Assembly: GCF_001693775.2 (NCBI RefSeq) | Contig: NZ_MBEW02000006.1 | Coordinates: forward strand, 1 to 64,000 | Direction of reading: 5' to 3' | Source: Criibacterium bergeronii | GTDB taxonomy: Bacteria > Bacillota > Clostridia > Peptostreptococcales > Filifactoraceae | DNA length: 64,000 nucleotides | Translations under genes and position numbers: made by a program | The notes under the pieces: model-generated | Seen by the model: the letters and a program-made list of their open reading frames with translations, nothing else | Told to the model about the DNA's origin: nothing | Database searches by the model: none | Part shown: one piece after another, positions 18,702 through 26,279 of the stretch | Position numbering within the stretch: position 1 is the first letter of the stretch | How the letters are laid out: every line of letters starts with the position of its first letter

Positions 18702-19578
18702 TTTTTTAATTTCTAAATCTAAAGAATTTATATTGTTTTTATCACTACTTAGCGTCAGTATAATTTTAACAATTTTATTTGATATCCAAATTCAATTTTT
18801 AATCACCTTATTAATTTCTCAATTTTTAGTTTTTTTATATTATATGATAATTGCCTTTACCTCATATAAAAAGGTTCAGGATAAAGATAAACTCCTTCAC
18901 GAATTAGAGCAAGCTTTGAGAGAAGAAAAAGAGCAAAACCTTAGATACAAAAATAAATTAGACGATTATTTTTTAACTTGGATACATCAGATAAAGACGC
19001 CTATTACCTCCTTAAACTTGATTGCTAATAATTTTTCCTTGGAGGATAAAAACACCATTAAAATTATTGCCTTATCCATAGAAAACTACACACAAATGGC
19101 TCTGTCATACTTAAAGCTGGGTGACTTTTCAGCGGATATGGATATTAAAGAAGTCGATATCTCCGAAGTAGTAAAAGCCTTGATTAGAAAATACAAATTA
19201 AACTTTATTTCCACTAAAACCCCTTTAGATTTTGAAGATTTTAAGAAAATCACTATATCTGACAAAAAGTATTTGTCATTGATGCTTGAACAGATTTTAA
19301 ACAATGCACTGAAATTCGCCAATGGTAAAAAAATAATTATAAAATATAATTTTTGTGAGAATTATCTAATGATAAAAGACCTTGGTATTGGAATAGACAA
19401 ACACAAAATAGAAAAAATTTTTGATAGGGGTTATAGTGCGTCTTATGGTGTGAATGAAAATAAATCTACAGGCATAGGTCTCTATTTGGTAAAGCAAATA
19501 TCTAACAAACTTGGTCACAAGGTTGCAGTTTATTCTGAGGTAAATATATATACAGAATTTAGAATATATTTTGATTAA
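18688..19578 (+). CDS. bceS: Intramembrane-sensing histidine kinase, BceS-like
   Basis: 296 residues. Two N-terminal membrane helices (about 15-32 and 35-57) are joined by only a few residues, so there is no extracellular sensor domain. The linker is followed by the H-box TWIHQIKTPI with His100 and an HATPase domain with QILNNALKFA, DLGIGI and STGIGLYLVKQI. Kinases of this design do not detect peptides themselves; they read the activity of the BceAB transporter encoded next door. The C-terminus ends directly at a BceR-type operator. Confidence 0.88.
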   Translation: MQIYNFLISKSKEFILFLSLLSVSIILTILFDIQIQFLITLLISQFLVFLYYMIIAFTSYKKVQDKDKLLHELEQALREEKEQNLRYKNKLDDYFLTWIHQIKTPITSLNLIANNFSLEDKNTIKIIALSIENYTQMALSYLKLGDFSADMDIKEVDISEVVKALIRKYKLNFISTKTPLDFEDFKKITISDKKYLSLMLEQILNNALKFANGKKIIIKYNFCENYLMIKDLGIGIDKHKIEKIFDRGYSASYGVNENKSTGIGLYLVKQISNKLGHKVAVYSEVNIYTEFRIYFD

Positions 19579-19598
19579 ACTTACAAAATTGTAAGTTT
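19577..19598 (+). promoter_or_regulatory. Probable BceR operator upstream of bceA
   Basis: An inverted repeat of two 10-bp arms with a 2-nt centre. Its core, TTACA-AAAT-TGTAA at 19581-19594, fits the consensus recalled for BceR-like regulators, TNACA-N4-TGTAA. A half-like TTTGTAA follows at 19608-19614. A TATAAT at 19648-19653 without a good -35 fits an activator-dependent promoter. Confidence 0.65.
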
Positions 19599-19648
19599 AA
19601 CTTTCACTTTGTAATGTTAGATAAAAGCTACATTCTCTTTTTTATTTT

Positions 19649-19683
19649 ATAATAAGTTATATAAATTAAATATAACTTATTAT
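19649..19683 (+). repeat. 14-bp perfect palindromic hairpin in the bceA leader
   Basis: ATAATAAGTTATAT (19649-19662) and its exact inverse complement (19670-19683) with a 7-nt loop, followed by T-rich sequence (TTTTTTATACTTT). It may be a weak terminator of the bceRS transcript or a structure in the bceA leader. It contains the candidate -10 box at 19648-19653. Confidence 0.6.
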
Positions 19684-19709
19684 TTTTTATACTTTAATTC
19701 GGAGGATAA

Positions 19710-20456
19710 ATGAATTTACTAACAGTAGAAAATCTTAAAAAGCTATACAAAAGCTCCAACACATTAGCACTTAAAAATGTAAGCTTTGAAGTACAAGAAA
19801 AAGAATTCGTAGCAATAATGGGAGAAAGTGGCTCAGGTAAAAGCACCTTATTAAATATAATTGCAACCTTGGATAAGCCAACTGAAGGCACTGTTGTAAT
19901 AGCTAATCAAAATATAGAAAAATTAAGTCCATCTCAAATAGCCACATTTCGTAGAGAAAAGCTTGGATTTGTATTTCAAGATTTTAATTTAATAGAAACT
20001 TTTTCAGTTAAGGATAATATTTTACTACCTCTTGTCTTATCAGGTGTTGATATTTACACCTTTGATAGCAAGCTTGATTATGTATCAGAAAAACTTGACA
20101 TCAAAGATATTTTGTCAAAAAATATCACTGAGCTATCCGGTGGTCAAAAGCAAAGGGTAGCTATAGCAAGGTCTTTAATCACATTTCCAAAGCTCATACT
20201 TGCTGATGAACCTACCGGACAGCTAGACAGCAAATCTGCTGAAAATGTAATGCAAATTTTTAGCTCAATTAATGACGATGGCAATACAATCTTGATGGTT
20301 ACCCACTCAATCAAGTCTGCGTCCTATGCAAAAAGGGTGCTATTTATAAAAGATGGTATCATTTTTCACGAAATCTACAAAGGAGCACAAACTAACATAG
20401 ATTTTGCTGAAAAAATAGCCGACTCCCTCACTCTTTTAAACAGAAGAGGTGAATAG
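19710..20456 (+). CDS. bceA: ABC transporter ATPase of the peptide-antibiotic resistance type (BceA)
   Basis: 248 residues with a complete ATP-binding cassette: Walker A GESGSGKST (about 37-45), Q-loop in FVFQDFNL, signature LSGGQKQR, Walker B LILADEPTGQLDS, and the switch histidine in MVTHS. It belongs to the MacB/LolD-like group that pairs with FtsX-fold permeases. GGAGGATAA precedes ATG. It overlaps bceB by 8 nt, giving an obligate pair. The complex frees membrane-bound antimicrobial peptides from their lipid targets and signals flux to BceS. Confidence 0.93.
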   Translation: MNLLTVENLKKLYKSSNTLALKNVSFEVQEKEFVAIMGESGSGKSTLLNIIATLDKPTEGTVVIANQNIEKLSPSQIATFRREKLGFVFQDFNLIETFSVKDNILLPLVLSGVDIYTFDSKLDYVSEKLDIKDILSKNITELSGGQKQRVAIARSLITFPKLILADEPTGQLDSKSAENVMQIFSSINDDGNTILMVTHSIKSASYAKRVLFIKDGIIFHEIYKGAQTNIDFAEKIADSLTLLNRRGE

Positions 20457-22407
20457 CATGATTAATAAACTGGCGATAAAAAATCTAAAATCCAACTCTA
20501 ATGACATTGTATCTTTCATACTGTCTAATGCTATGATGTATGCTGTACTTTTTGTAATGACCAGTCTTACAAAAAATCAATATGTACTTACAAGACACCC
20601 TCTACTTATAGATATGATGCAATTTGGAGTATTTATAGTCTCAATAGTAGATGTTATTTTTACTGTATACTCCCAAAGATTTATCATCAAAAAAAGATTT
20701 CAAGAATTATTTTTATACGAAGTTCTAGGACTAGAAAAAAAGCATATAATAAAAATGCTTTTTATAGAGTCTGCTTTTATATTTGTATTTACTGCTATAT
20801 TAGCTGTAGTTACAGGATATGTTCTTGGTATATTTTCATTTTTATTCTTGCGAAAATTATTGAATATTACCCTAGATGCTTTTAATATATTTAATTTTGA
20901 AGTCACCTCCCTTGCCTTTACTATTTTTATAATGGTTGGTTCATTTTTGCTCAATCTTGCTATTAATATTTTCCATATAGCTAAAAAAACACCTACTGAG
21001 CTTAAAAATTACCAAAATGAACCTGAAAAAGAACCTAAAACAAAAACCATAAGCACTATACTTGGATTTGTTGCATTAATCTTAGGATATGCAATCTCCT
21101 TATTTACAAACAACCCCTTTAATGCAATATTTCTATTACTTGTCGCAATACTGCTTGTAATAATTGGCACATATTTATTATTTACCTCTATATCAATCTT
21201 TATACTAAAGCTTGAAAGAAAAAATAAAGCTCATTATTACAAGGTAAAAAACTTTTTAACTATATCAACACTTATTTATAGGATAAAATCTAACGCAATA
21301 AGCCTTGCAACAATCACCATACTTTGCTCAGCGGTAATAATATCCACATCTACAGTTTTGACTATAGGGCAGACCACTAAAAATATGATAATCGATAACG
21401 ATTACGTCATGACCGGTATACTTGATAAAAATAAATTAACCCTACAAGCCATAGATAATAAAATATCAGAAATTGACAATAAATTTGCTCCCTCTTTGAG
21501 CATGGACAAATCTTATTTTATCTCCTACTCAATCACTTGCACTATAGACGAAAGCGGTGTAATTAAGCCATTAGATAGCAGTAACTCACAAGATTACAGC
21601 AAATATACAATGCTTACTATTACCACAAAAGATTTTTACGAAAAAGCTTTCAACGAAAAACTACAAAACATAAACTCTGAGCAAATATTTTTTGGTACTA
21701 ATAGTAAGAAAACTGGAAATCTAAAGCAAATAACCCTATTCGACAAAATCTACCAAACCATACCTACTCAAGAAAAATGTGATAAAAGAATGGTAACAGA
21801 TAAAACCTTTTTAATAGTAGATAACTTTGATACATTTAAATATTTGGTAAATTCATTTTCAAAAATAGAAAATAAGCCCTCTCAAATATATAATTTATTG
21901 TCCTATAATATTTTCATCAATCAAGGTGATACTGACATTTACAATTACTTAAAAACTTTTTCTGAGCAAAACTCTCTTGAGCTTTATGATAAAAAGGGGC
22001 AAATTGACTTTTTACAAGAATTTTCCGGTGGTTTTTTATTCCTAGGTGTGCTCATATCTATCGTATTTACTATAATCACATCTCTTGTGCTTTATTATAA
22101 GCAAACAGCTGAAGGCAATGAAGATAAAAAAAGATATGATATTCTCAAAAAACTTGGCATATCAGAAAAAATGGCACAATTTATAATAAAATCACAAATG
22201 AAAATTGTATTTTTAATGCCTATAGTTGTGGCAGTAGTTCATAATATTATAGCCAGCAAAATTATGTATAATATTTTGAGATTATTTGGATTATTAAATT
22301 ATTCTTCCTATTTTAATAATTTGATATTAATATCGTCTATATATGGGATAATTTATTTTATATCATATATGTTGGCTCAAAAATCATATAAAGATATAAT
22401 TTGGTAA
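20449..22407 (+). CDS. bceB: ABC transporter permease, BceB-like FtsX fold
   Basis: 652 residues with about ten membrane helices. A large extracellular domain (about residues 310-530) lies between the seventh and eighth helices, the defining feature of BceB-type permeases and the part that meets peptide antibiotics. FtsX-like segments are seen at both ends. Length matches the family (about 620-670). It is the last host gene before the ICE; its stop lies about 50 bp from the element's left end, so its original terminator has been displaced to about 57.33-57.37 kb. Confidence 0.9.
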   Translation: MNSMINKLAIKNLKSNSNDIVSFILSNAMMYAVLFVMTSLTKNQYVLTRHPLLIDMMQFGVFIVSIVDVIFTVYSQRFIIKKRFQELFLYEVLGLEKKHIIKMLFIESAFIFVFTAILAVVTGYVLGIFSFLFLRKLLNITLDAFNIFNFEVTSLAFTIFIMVGSFLLNLAINIFHIAKKTPTELKNYQNEPEKEPKTKTISTILGFVALILGYAISLFTNNPFNAIFLLLVAILLVIIGTYLLFTSISIFILKLERKNKAHYYKVKNFLTISTLIYRIKSNAISLATITILCSAVIISTSTVLTIGQTTKNMIIDNDYVMTGILDKNKLTLQAIDNKISEIDNKFAPSLSMDKSYFISYSITCTIDESGVIKPLDSSNSQDYSKYTMLTITTKDFYEKAFNEKLQNINSEQIFFGTNSKKTGNLKQITLFDKIYQTIPTQEKCDKRMVTDKTFLIVDNFDTFKYLVNSFSKIENKPSQIYNLLSYNIFINQGDTDIYNYLKTFSEQNSLELYDKKGQIDFLQEFSGGFLFLGVLISIVFTIITSLVLYYKQTAEGNEDKKRYDILKKLGISEKMAQFIIKSQMKIVFLMPIVVAVVHNIIASKIMYNILRLFGLLNYSSYFNNLILISSIYGIIYFISYMLAQKSYKDIIW

Positions 22408-22459
22408 TTCAATTATAGTTTAAAATTTTATTGAACATTCCTATTAATTAAATAAATGG

Positions 22460-22471
22460 CAATAAAAAATA
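22460..22471 (+). repeat. Left attachment core of the ICE
   Basis: CAATAAAAAATA, identical to the copy at 57329-57340. The A-rich core fits the bent AT-rich targets favoured by Tn916-like integrases. The exact crossover and any coupling sequence cannot be set without an empty-site sequence. Confidence 0.7.
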
Positions 22472-22524
22472 GTAGAATTTTTCTCTCTGCCGCAAGATGA
22501 TTTTAGGTCGGTTGAGGGATTAGA

Positions 22525-22575
22525 AAACGCCGGAAACCCGCATAAACTCTATGCTTTTGCGTGTTCTCGGCGTTT
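22525..22575 (-). terminator. Hairpin downstream of the integrase gene
   Basis: AAACGCCG (22525-22532) pairs with CGGCGTTT (22568-22575), with an inner hairpin GCATA/TATGC at 22540-22554. It lies between the integrase stop codon and the ICE end, so it could insulate host and element transcription. The T-tract is clearer on the plus strand. Confidence 0.5.
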
Positions 22576-22594
22576 CTTTTATCGCCTGTGTTAG

Positions 22595-22630
22595 TGGTGC
22601 TTTTTCGGTAAATGGTGCCCAAATGGTGCC
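22595..22630 (+). repeat. Left-end integrase arm-type repeats
   Basis: TGGTGC at 22595-22600, TGGTGCC at 22613-22619 and 22624-22630, the last two within an AAATGGTGCC direct repeat. The same motif occurs twice near the right end (57175-57192). Short direct repeats at both ends are the arm sites for the N-terminal domain of Tn916-like integrases. Confidence 0.7.
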
Positions 22631-22685
22631 AAAATCCCACGCGTGGCTATAAAACGATATAAGAAGCGGTAAAGAGATACAGCGG

Positions 22686-23978
22686 TTAAAGCTCTAAATC
22701 GCTGCTCTTTTTCTTTGCTTTCTTCGGCTCGGCTTTCTCTGCCTTTGCCGGGTCAGCCTGTTTGACCGTCCCATGATAAGCGTCTAAGACTTCCTTTTTT
22801 CGTTCAAGCCGCACGTCCACATAACGGGCAGTAACAGCTTCAAAGTTCATAGACAGCCCAAGTGATACGCCGATACCCGCAAGCGTATGTCCCAACACTT
22901 CGCCTACGGTGTAGAAGTCGCCCGTCAGTTGGTGCATATTCGTAGCCGCCGTATGGCGTAAATCGTGAAAGCGGATATGCGGCATATCCAAATCTTCAAG
23001 TAGCTTTCCAAACTGGGAAGATACCCACGACGCAGAGATAGGGGAACCGTCCGGCTTCGCTACAACAAGGTCATTGTCATAGTAAGGCTTTCCGTTCTTT
23101 TCTGCCTGTTCGCGCTGCGCTTCCTGCATAGCAAACTGTTTGAGAAAGAACGGGCGGGCAAGCTCTGTGATAGGCAGCTTTCGCCCGTTGGATTTCGGCG
23201 GTGCCATTTCCTCAATGACTTTTGTTTTCGGCGGTACCTTAAAGGGTAGCTGCTCGGAAACGTCAAAGGTGTTGTTTTCCAAATCCACATTGCGCCAGCG
23301 TAAGCCCAGAATTTCAGAACGGCGCATACCGTAAAGCCCGCCTAAGATAACGGGCATTTCCCAAACCGTACCCTCGACGCGCTGCATAAGGGCTTTTACC
23401 TGTTCCGGCGTGTACGGGTCGGGGGTCTTGTCGCTCTTTCCAAACTTCGTAAGCGTGTCCTTTGCCGCGTTGGTTTCGATATAGCGGTATTTCCGGGCAT
23501 GGCTCAACGCCACGCTCAAAACACGCTTTGCCCCGGCTGCGGTGGACGGTTTCAAGCCTTTGTCGATAATCTGCTGAAACATTTTATCTACCATAGCGGG
23601 GGTAAGCTGATTAAGGGCAACGCCGCCGATATAGGGATTGATATAGTTTGCAATCGTCTTTTTGTACCCGTCGTAAGTAGAGGGGCGCAAGTTCACTCTT
23701 GCATAGCTTTCTACCCATTCATTCAGATAGCTTGCAACGGTCTGTTTCCGCTGTGAAGCGATAGACGCAATCTGTCCCGGATTATGGAGCTTTGCTTTCA
23801 TCTCTGCTTCATGCTGTGTCGCTTCCTTTTTTGTTGGAAAGCCCTTTTTTGAATAGGTTTTCTTTTCCCCATTCGGGGCGGTGTACTTTATATTCACGTC
23901 GTAAACTGTACCCGGCCGCCCGGTCAGTACGCCGTTGCTGTCGCGCTTATTCTTAACCTGCCTTGTTGATATAGCCAT
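22686..23978 (-). CDS. int: Tyrosine recombinase/integrase of the ICE
   Basis: 430 residues: an N-terminal arm-binding domain (1-70), a core-binding SAM-like domain (about 80-175) and a catalytic domain (about 185-400). Catalytic residues are Arg219 (GMRRSEILGLRW), His338-Asp-Leu-Arg341-His (FHDLRH), His364 (LGHT) and nucleophile Tyr386 (ARYVD). A Lys-rich tail follows. It would cut and join attachment sites in integration and excision. Start ATG has GGGAGG upstream and lies 3 nt after the excisionase gene. It reads toward the left end, as in Tn916. Confidence 0.96.
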   Translation of the reverse strand: MAISTRQVKNKRDSNGVLTGRPGTVYDVNIKYTAPNGEKKTYSKKGFPTKKEATQHEAEMKAKLHNPGQIASIASQRKQTVASYLNEWVESYARVNLRPSTYDGYKKTIANYINPYIGGVALNQLTPAMVDKMFQQIIDKGLKPSTAAGAKRVLSVALSHARKYRYIETNAAKDTLTKFGKSDKTPDPYTPEQVKALMQRVEGTVWEMPVILGGLYGMRRSEILGLRWRNVDLENNTFDVSEQLPFKVPPKTKVIEEMAPPKSNGRKLPITELARPFFLKQFAMQEAQREQAEKNGKPYYDNDLVVAKPDGSPISASWVSSQFGKLLEDLDMPHIRFHDLRHTAATNMHQLTGDFYTVGEVLGHTLAGIGVSLGLSMNFEAVTARYVDVRLERKKEVLDAYHGTVKQADPAKAEKAEPKKAKKKSSDLEL

Positions 23979-23981
23979 AGC

Positions 23982-24218
23982 TTAACCTCCCTGTCGCGCC
24001 GGGGGCTTCGCTGTCGTCTTTGCCCTATGATACCAGTCCCAGATTGCAGCGTCAGCTATCAAACGGCGGTTTCCATTCTGTATATATTCAAGCTCGCCGC
24101 TATCCATAAGCTCACGCAGCTTATTTTCCCCGATACCGCTAATCTTGCTCATTTGCTCAACAGTCTTTAACATAGGGAATACGGGGATAGCGGGGCTTGC
24201 TGTTTCCTTTTTTGCCAT
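23982..24218 (-). CDS. xis: Excisionase (MerR-like HTH)
   Basis: 78 residues from the ATG at 24218, chosen because GGGGG lies at good distance upstream and MAKKETASP is a natural start; a longer frame to 24296 lacks a ribosome site. The sequence KTVEQMSKISGIGENKLRELMDSGELEYIQNGNRRLI is a winged HTH of the excisionase family (recognition helix about 30-45). It would bend DNA at the ends and favour excision. It sits just upstream of int in the same transcript. Confidence 0.85.
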   Translation of the reverse strand: MAKKETASPAIPVFPMLKTVEQMSKISGIGENKLRELMDSGELEYIQNGNRRLIADAAIWDWYHRAKTTAKPPARQGG

Positions 24219-24643
24219 AGGAAAATACCCCCTTTCAAAATGGCTCAAAGGTCTGTTTTTGAATAAAAGGGGCTTTAATCGGACGGCTATTAGCATAGCT
24301 CCACGAGAATTTCACTCCTGCGTGGTTCTCACGCAGCCCTACCCATTGCCTTCGACGCTTCTAACGCTCGGACTGTGGCTGTAAGGGAGTATCATTATCC
24401 CTTTTGTGTGTCGTCGCCCGCAAGCTGCTAAATTGCTTTGCGGTGTGGTGTTGTTCGCTCGTTCCCAAAAGGGAAGTCATGGCGCACCCGCCGTATGGCT
24501 CGGCACAAAAGGAACGTATCCGATTTGCCCTATACTGCGTCGCCGTTATCTTGCGGGCTTTCTTTGTCAAAGTGCAAACAGGCTTTTTGCTGACACCTGC
24601 GAAACGGAAAAGGGGGATTAAGGCGTTTCGCTGCGTGTGTCGT
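24219..24643. other. 425-bp gap without a convincing gene
   Basis: Between xis and the small HTH gene I see only short open frames without ribosome sites. A hairpin CTGCGTG/CACGCAG lies at 24318-24336. TTAAGGC near 24618 could pair with GCCTTAA near 24651 across the HTH gene's stop codon. In Tn916-like elements this interval controls int/xis, so regulatory structure is plausible but not shown. Confidence 0.4.
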
Positions 24644-24898
24644 TTAATCAGCCTTAAATCTGAGGACTGTCCTCATCAGTTTGGCTTGCAGCCTTTCGCG
24701 GATGTCCTCGTCCACGCCGTAATAGGCGTTGCCTCTCTCGTCATAGAGCTTTCGCATGGAAAGGCTTGCGATATATCCGCTGAAATGCTGCACCACCAAT
24801 TTCATAGCCTCCGGATCACCCTTTGTTGCCGCCAAAATGATTGGATAAGGAACAAGAGCGACTTCCGGGCTTTCATACTTACCATTCATCCCATTCAT
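24644..24898 (-). CDS. Small HTH protein of conjugative elements (HTH_16-like)
   Basis: 84 residues. The core VPYPIILAATKGDPEAMKLVVQHFSGYIASLS resembles the HTH_16 domain of Tn916 Orf8-type proteins, which look like region 2 of small sigma factors; DERGNAYYGVDEDIRERLQAKL completes it. GGAGG lies nine bases before ATG, inside the sigma gene it overlaps by 20 nt. The pairing suggests it acts together with the neighbouring sigma-like protein, perhaps as its missing half, to switch on transfer or excision genes. Confidence 0.8.
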   Translation of the reverse strand: MNGMNGKYESPEVALVPYPIILAATKGDPEAMKLVVQHFSGYIASLSMRKLYDERGNAYYGVDEDIRERLQAKLMRTVLRFKAD

Positions 24899-25325
24899 CA
24901 GCGTGTTCCTCCAAATACTTTTTCAGCAGCTCGAAAGAGCTTGTCCGCCGATACTGGATCGTGCTGCGCGGTGCGTCAAAGAGCTTACCGATCTCTGTAT
25001 CAGTCATTCCGGCAAAGTAGTACAGAAGTACCGCCTTGCGCTTTTCCTCCGGCAATGTGCGGAGGGCTTCGGCTATGAGCTTCGCCGTGATCTTCTTTCC
25101 CGCTGCGTAGTAGCCCGGCTCTGTATCCTCATGGCCGCCGTAAAAATAGCTGTCATAGGTGCAAAGCTGGTCTTGCTCCTGCGGGGTCAAATCGGAAAAG
25201 CTCACTTCCTTTGCTCTGCGCCTCTTGATTTCTTTGTGGGCGTTGGCGGCTTCGTTCCGCAAAGCCCGCTTGCAGAAACTTTGAAAGGCGCATTGCTTTT
25301 GAAACTCCAAGCGATTAGGTTGCAT
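24879..25325 (-). CDS. ICE-encoded sigma-70-like factor (Tn916 Orf7 type)
   Basis: 148 residues. The N-terminal part is basic and helical (QKQCAFQSFCKRALRNEAANAHKEIKRRR). The C-terminal half is a sigma region 4: LRTLPEEKRKAVLLYYFAGMTDTEIGKLFDAPRSTIQYRRTSSFELLKKYL (about 90-140). AAAGGAGGTGAGACG before ATG is an excellent ribosome site. It probably activates the int/xis side of the element. A strong intrinsic terminator lies about 120 nt upstream and a leader ORF upstream of that, so expression may be set by attenuation. Confidence 0.88.
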   Translation of the reverse strand: MQPNRLEFQKQCAFQSFCKRALRNEAANAHKEIKRRRAKEVSFSDLTPQEQDQLCTYDSYFYGGHEDTEPGYYAAGKKITAKLIAEALRTLPEEKRKAVLLYYFAGMTDTEIGKLFDAPRSTIQYRRTSSFELLKKYLEEHADEWDEW

Positions 25326-25445
25326 CGTCTCACCTCCTTTCTGGCCGAAAGGCGGCTCGCTGGTATATCCCCTTTTCGCGTATGACTACAACCGATTTTT
25401 TGAAATGCCAAAGAATCGGGGAAACTTTCTGAAAAAAACTTTGAA

Positions 25446-25485
25446 AAAAACAGAAAAAGCCCCGACTGCATGAAGCAGCCGAGGC
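25446..25485 (-). terminator. Intrinsic terminator/attenuator before the ICE sigma gene
   Basis: On the minus strand an 11-bp stem (arms 25485-25475 and 25469-25459, two G-U pairs, 5-nt loop) is followed by TTTTTCTGTTTTTT. It lies after the leader ORF and before the sigma gene. CCCCCTGCTG at 25512-25503 could pair instead with the G-rich arm, which would be an antiterminator; folding was not computed. Confidence 0.8.
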
Positions 25486-25529
25486 AAAATAGGAACCTAC
25501 AACAGCAGGGGGATGATTATGTTGTTTCT

Positions 25530-25616
25530 TTACACGGACGCAAAGGGGTACGGAGTTGCGATTGCTTTTTTTTGCAGGTTAAGGATATGAAGATCAGACG
25601 GACATAAAATGAACAC
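25530..25616 (-). CDS. Candidate 28-residue leader peptide upstream of the ICE sigma gene
   Basis: GTG at 25616 follows AAGGAGGT by six bases, one of the best ribosome sites in the element. The frame encodes 28 residues beginning MFILCPSDLHILNLQKKAIA and stops with TAA at 25530. No domain is recognised. Its position, strong translation signal, short length, and the intrinsic terminator 45 nt downstream match the leader-peptide/attenuator layout of ribosome-targeting resistance genes such as erm and tet(M). It may instead be a functional small protein. No similar known leader comes to mind. Confidence 0.5.
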   Translation of the reverse strand: MFILCPSDLHILNLQKKAIATPYPFASV

Positions 25617-25660
25617 GACGACACCTCCTTGCAGCCGCCGTGTTCCGAGAATAGAGTGAC

Positions 25661-25688
25661 GCTATACAGCCTCCGTATCCCTTTTCAA
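25661..25688 (-). promoter_or_regulatory. Candidate promoter for leader ORF and sigma gene
   Basis: TTGAAA (25688-25683), 16-nt spacer, TATAGC (25666-25661) on the minus strand. It lies between the dtxR-side terminator and the leader ORF. Confidence 0.45.
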
Positions 25689-25697
25689 AACAGGAAA

Positions 25698-25735
25698 ACG
25701 GCGGTTTGAAATTGTGTTCGTTTCAAAACCGCCGT
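25698..25735 (-). terminator. Terminator of the metal-uptake cargo operon
   Basis: Arms at 25721-25735 and 25698-25711 pair over 14 bp with one bulge (ACGGCGGTTT core), and the minus-strand tail is TTTTCCTGTTTTG. It closes the operon that ends with the DtxR-type gene and separates cargo from ICE regulation. Confidence 0.8.
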
Positions 25736-25820
25736 CAGATCAGATCATATTATCTTTTAAGGACATCCCGCAATTCTGACAACGGTTTTAGGGTTGCAAT
25801 AATGGAAAAAGATTGCACAT

Positions 25821-26249
25821 TTAATTATCTTCCTTTGTACTGTTCTTACTTTCAGTCACAAGCTGACAGGAATCCGCAAACGGGCAGGTGTTTTGCTTCT
25901 GCTCCTTTAAGACATGGAACGATTCATGGCTGATTGTGTGTTCCATACGGCAGGCTTCTTCCTCCGCAATCGCAGTATCAACACCGGCACCGGCAAGGTG
26001 CTTTGCAAAAAACTGATAGCGTTCATAAAGTTTTTCCGCCGTTTCTTGACCCAAAGCGGTAAGGTGCAGAAAGTGGTCGCTGTCTTTCGTGAGAAAACCT
26101 CCTTCGCGTAACAGCTTTACTGCATGACTGACGCTGGGTTTGGAAACGCCCATGTAAGCCGCGACATCAACGGAGCGCACTTTACCGTTATTCTTTTGCA
26201 GAATCAGGATTGCTTTTAGGTAATCTTCCCCGGAGGAATGTAGAACCAT
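25821..26249 (-). CDS. DtxR/MntR-family metal-dependent repressor
   Basis: 142 residues from ATG at 26249; AGGAGGT seven bases upstream fits this start better than the GTG three codons earlier. The N-terminal winged HTH (SGEDYLKAILIL...VRSVDVAAYMGVSKPSVSHAVKLLREGGFLT) is followed by the dimerisation/metal domain with EEEACRMEHTIS, where Cys, Glu and His match the metal ligands of DtxR. The C-terminal tail contains CPFADSC. It probably senses Fe2+ or Mn2+ and represses the cargo operon, of which it is the last gene. A candidate operator lies in the divergent promoter near 32.69 kb. Confidence 0.88.
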   Translation of the reverse strand: MVLHSSGEDYLKAILILQKNNGKVRSVDVAAYMGVSKPSVSHAVKLLREGGFLTKDSDHFLHLTALGQETAEKLYERYQFFAKHLAGAGVDTAIAEEEACRMEHTISHESFHVLKEQKQNTCPFADSCQLVTESKNSTKEDN

Positions 26250-26279
26250 AAGGCACACCTCCTTTTATGCTTGCTCTCG

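Noticed and set aside
24361-24621. Short frames on both strands between xis and the small HTH gene
   Set aside because: No ribosome sites, no recognisable similarity, and low-quality composition; left as an uncharacterised gap.
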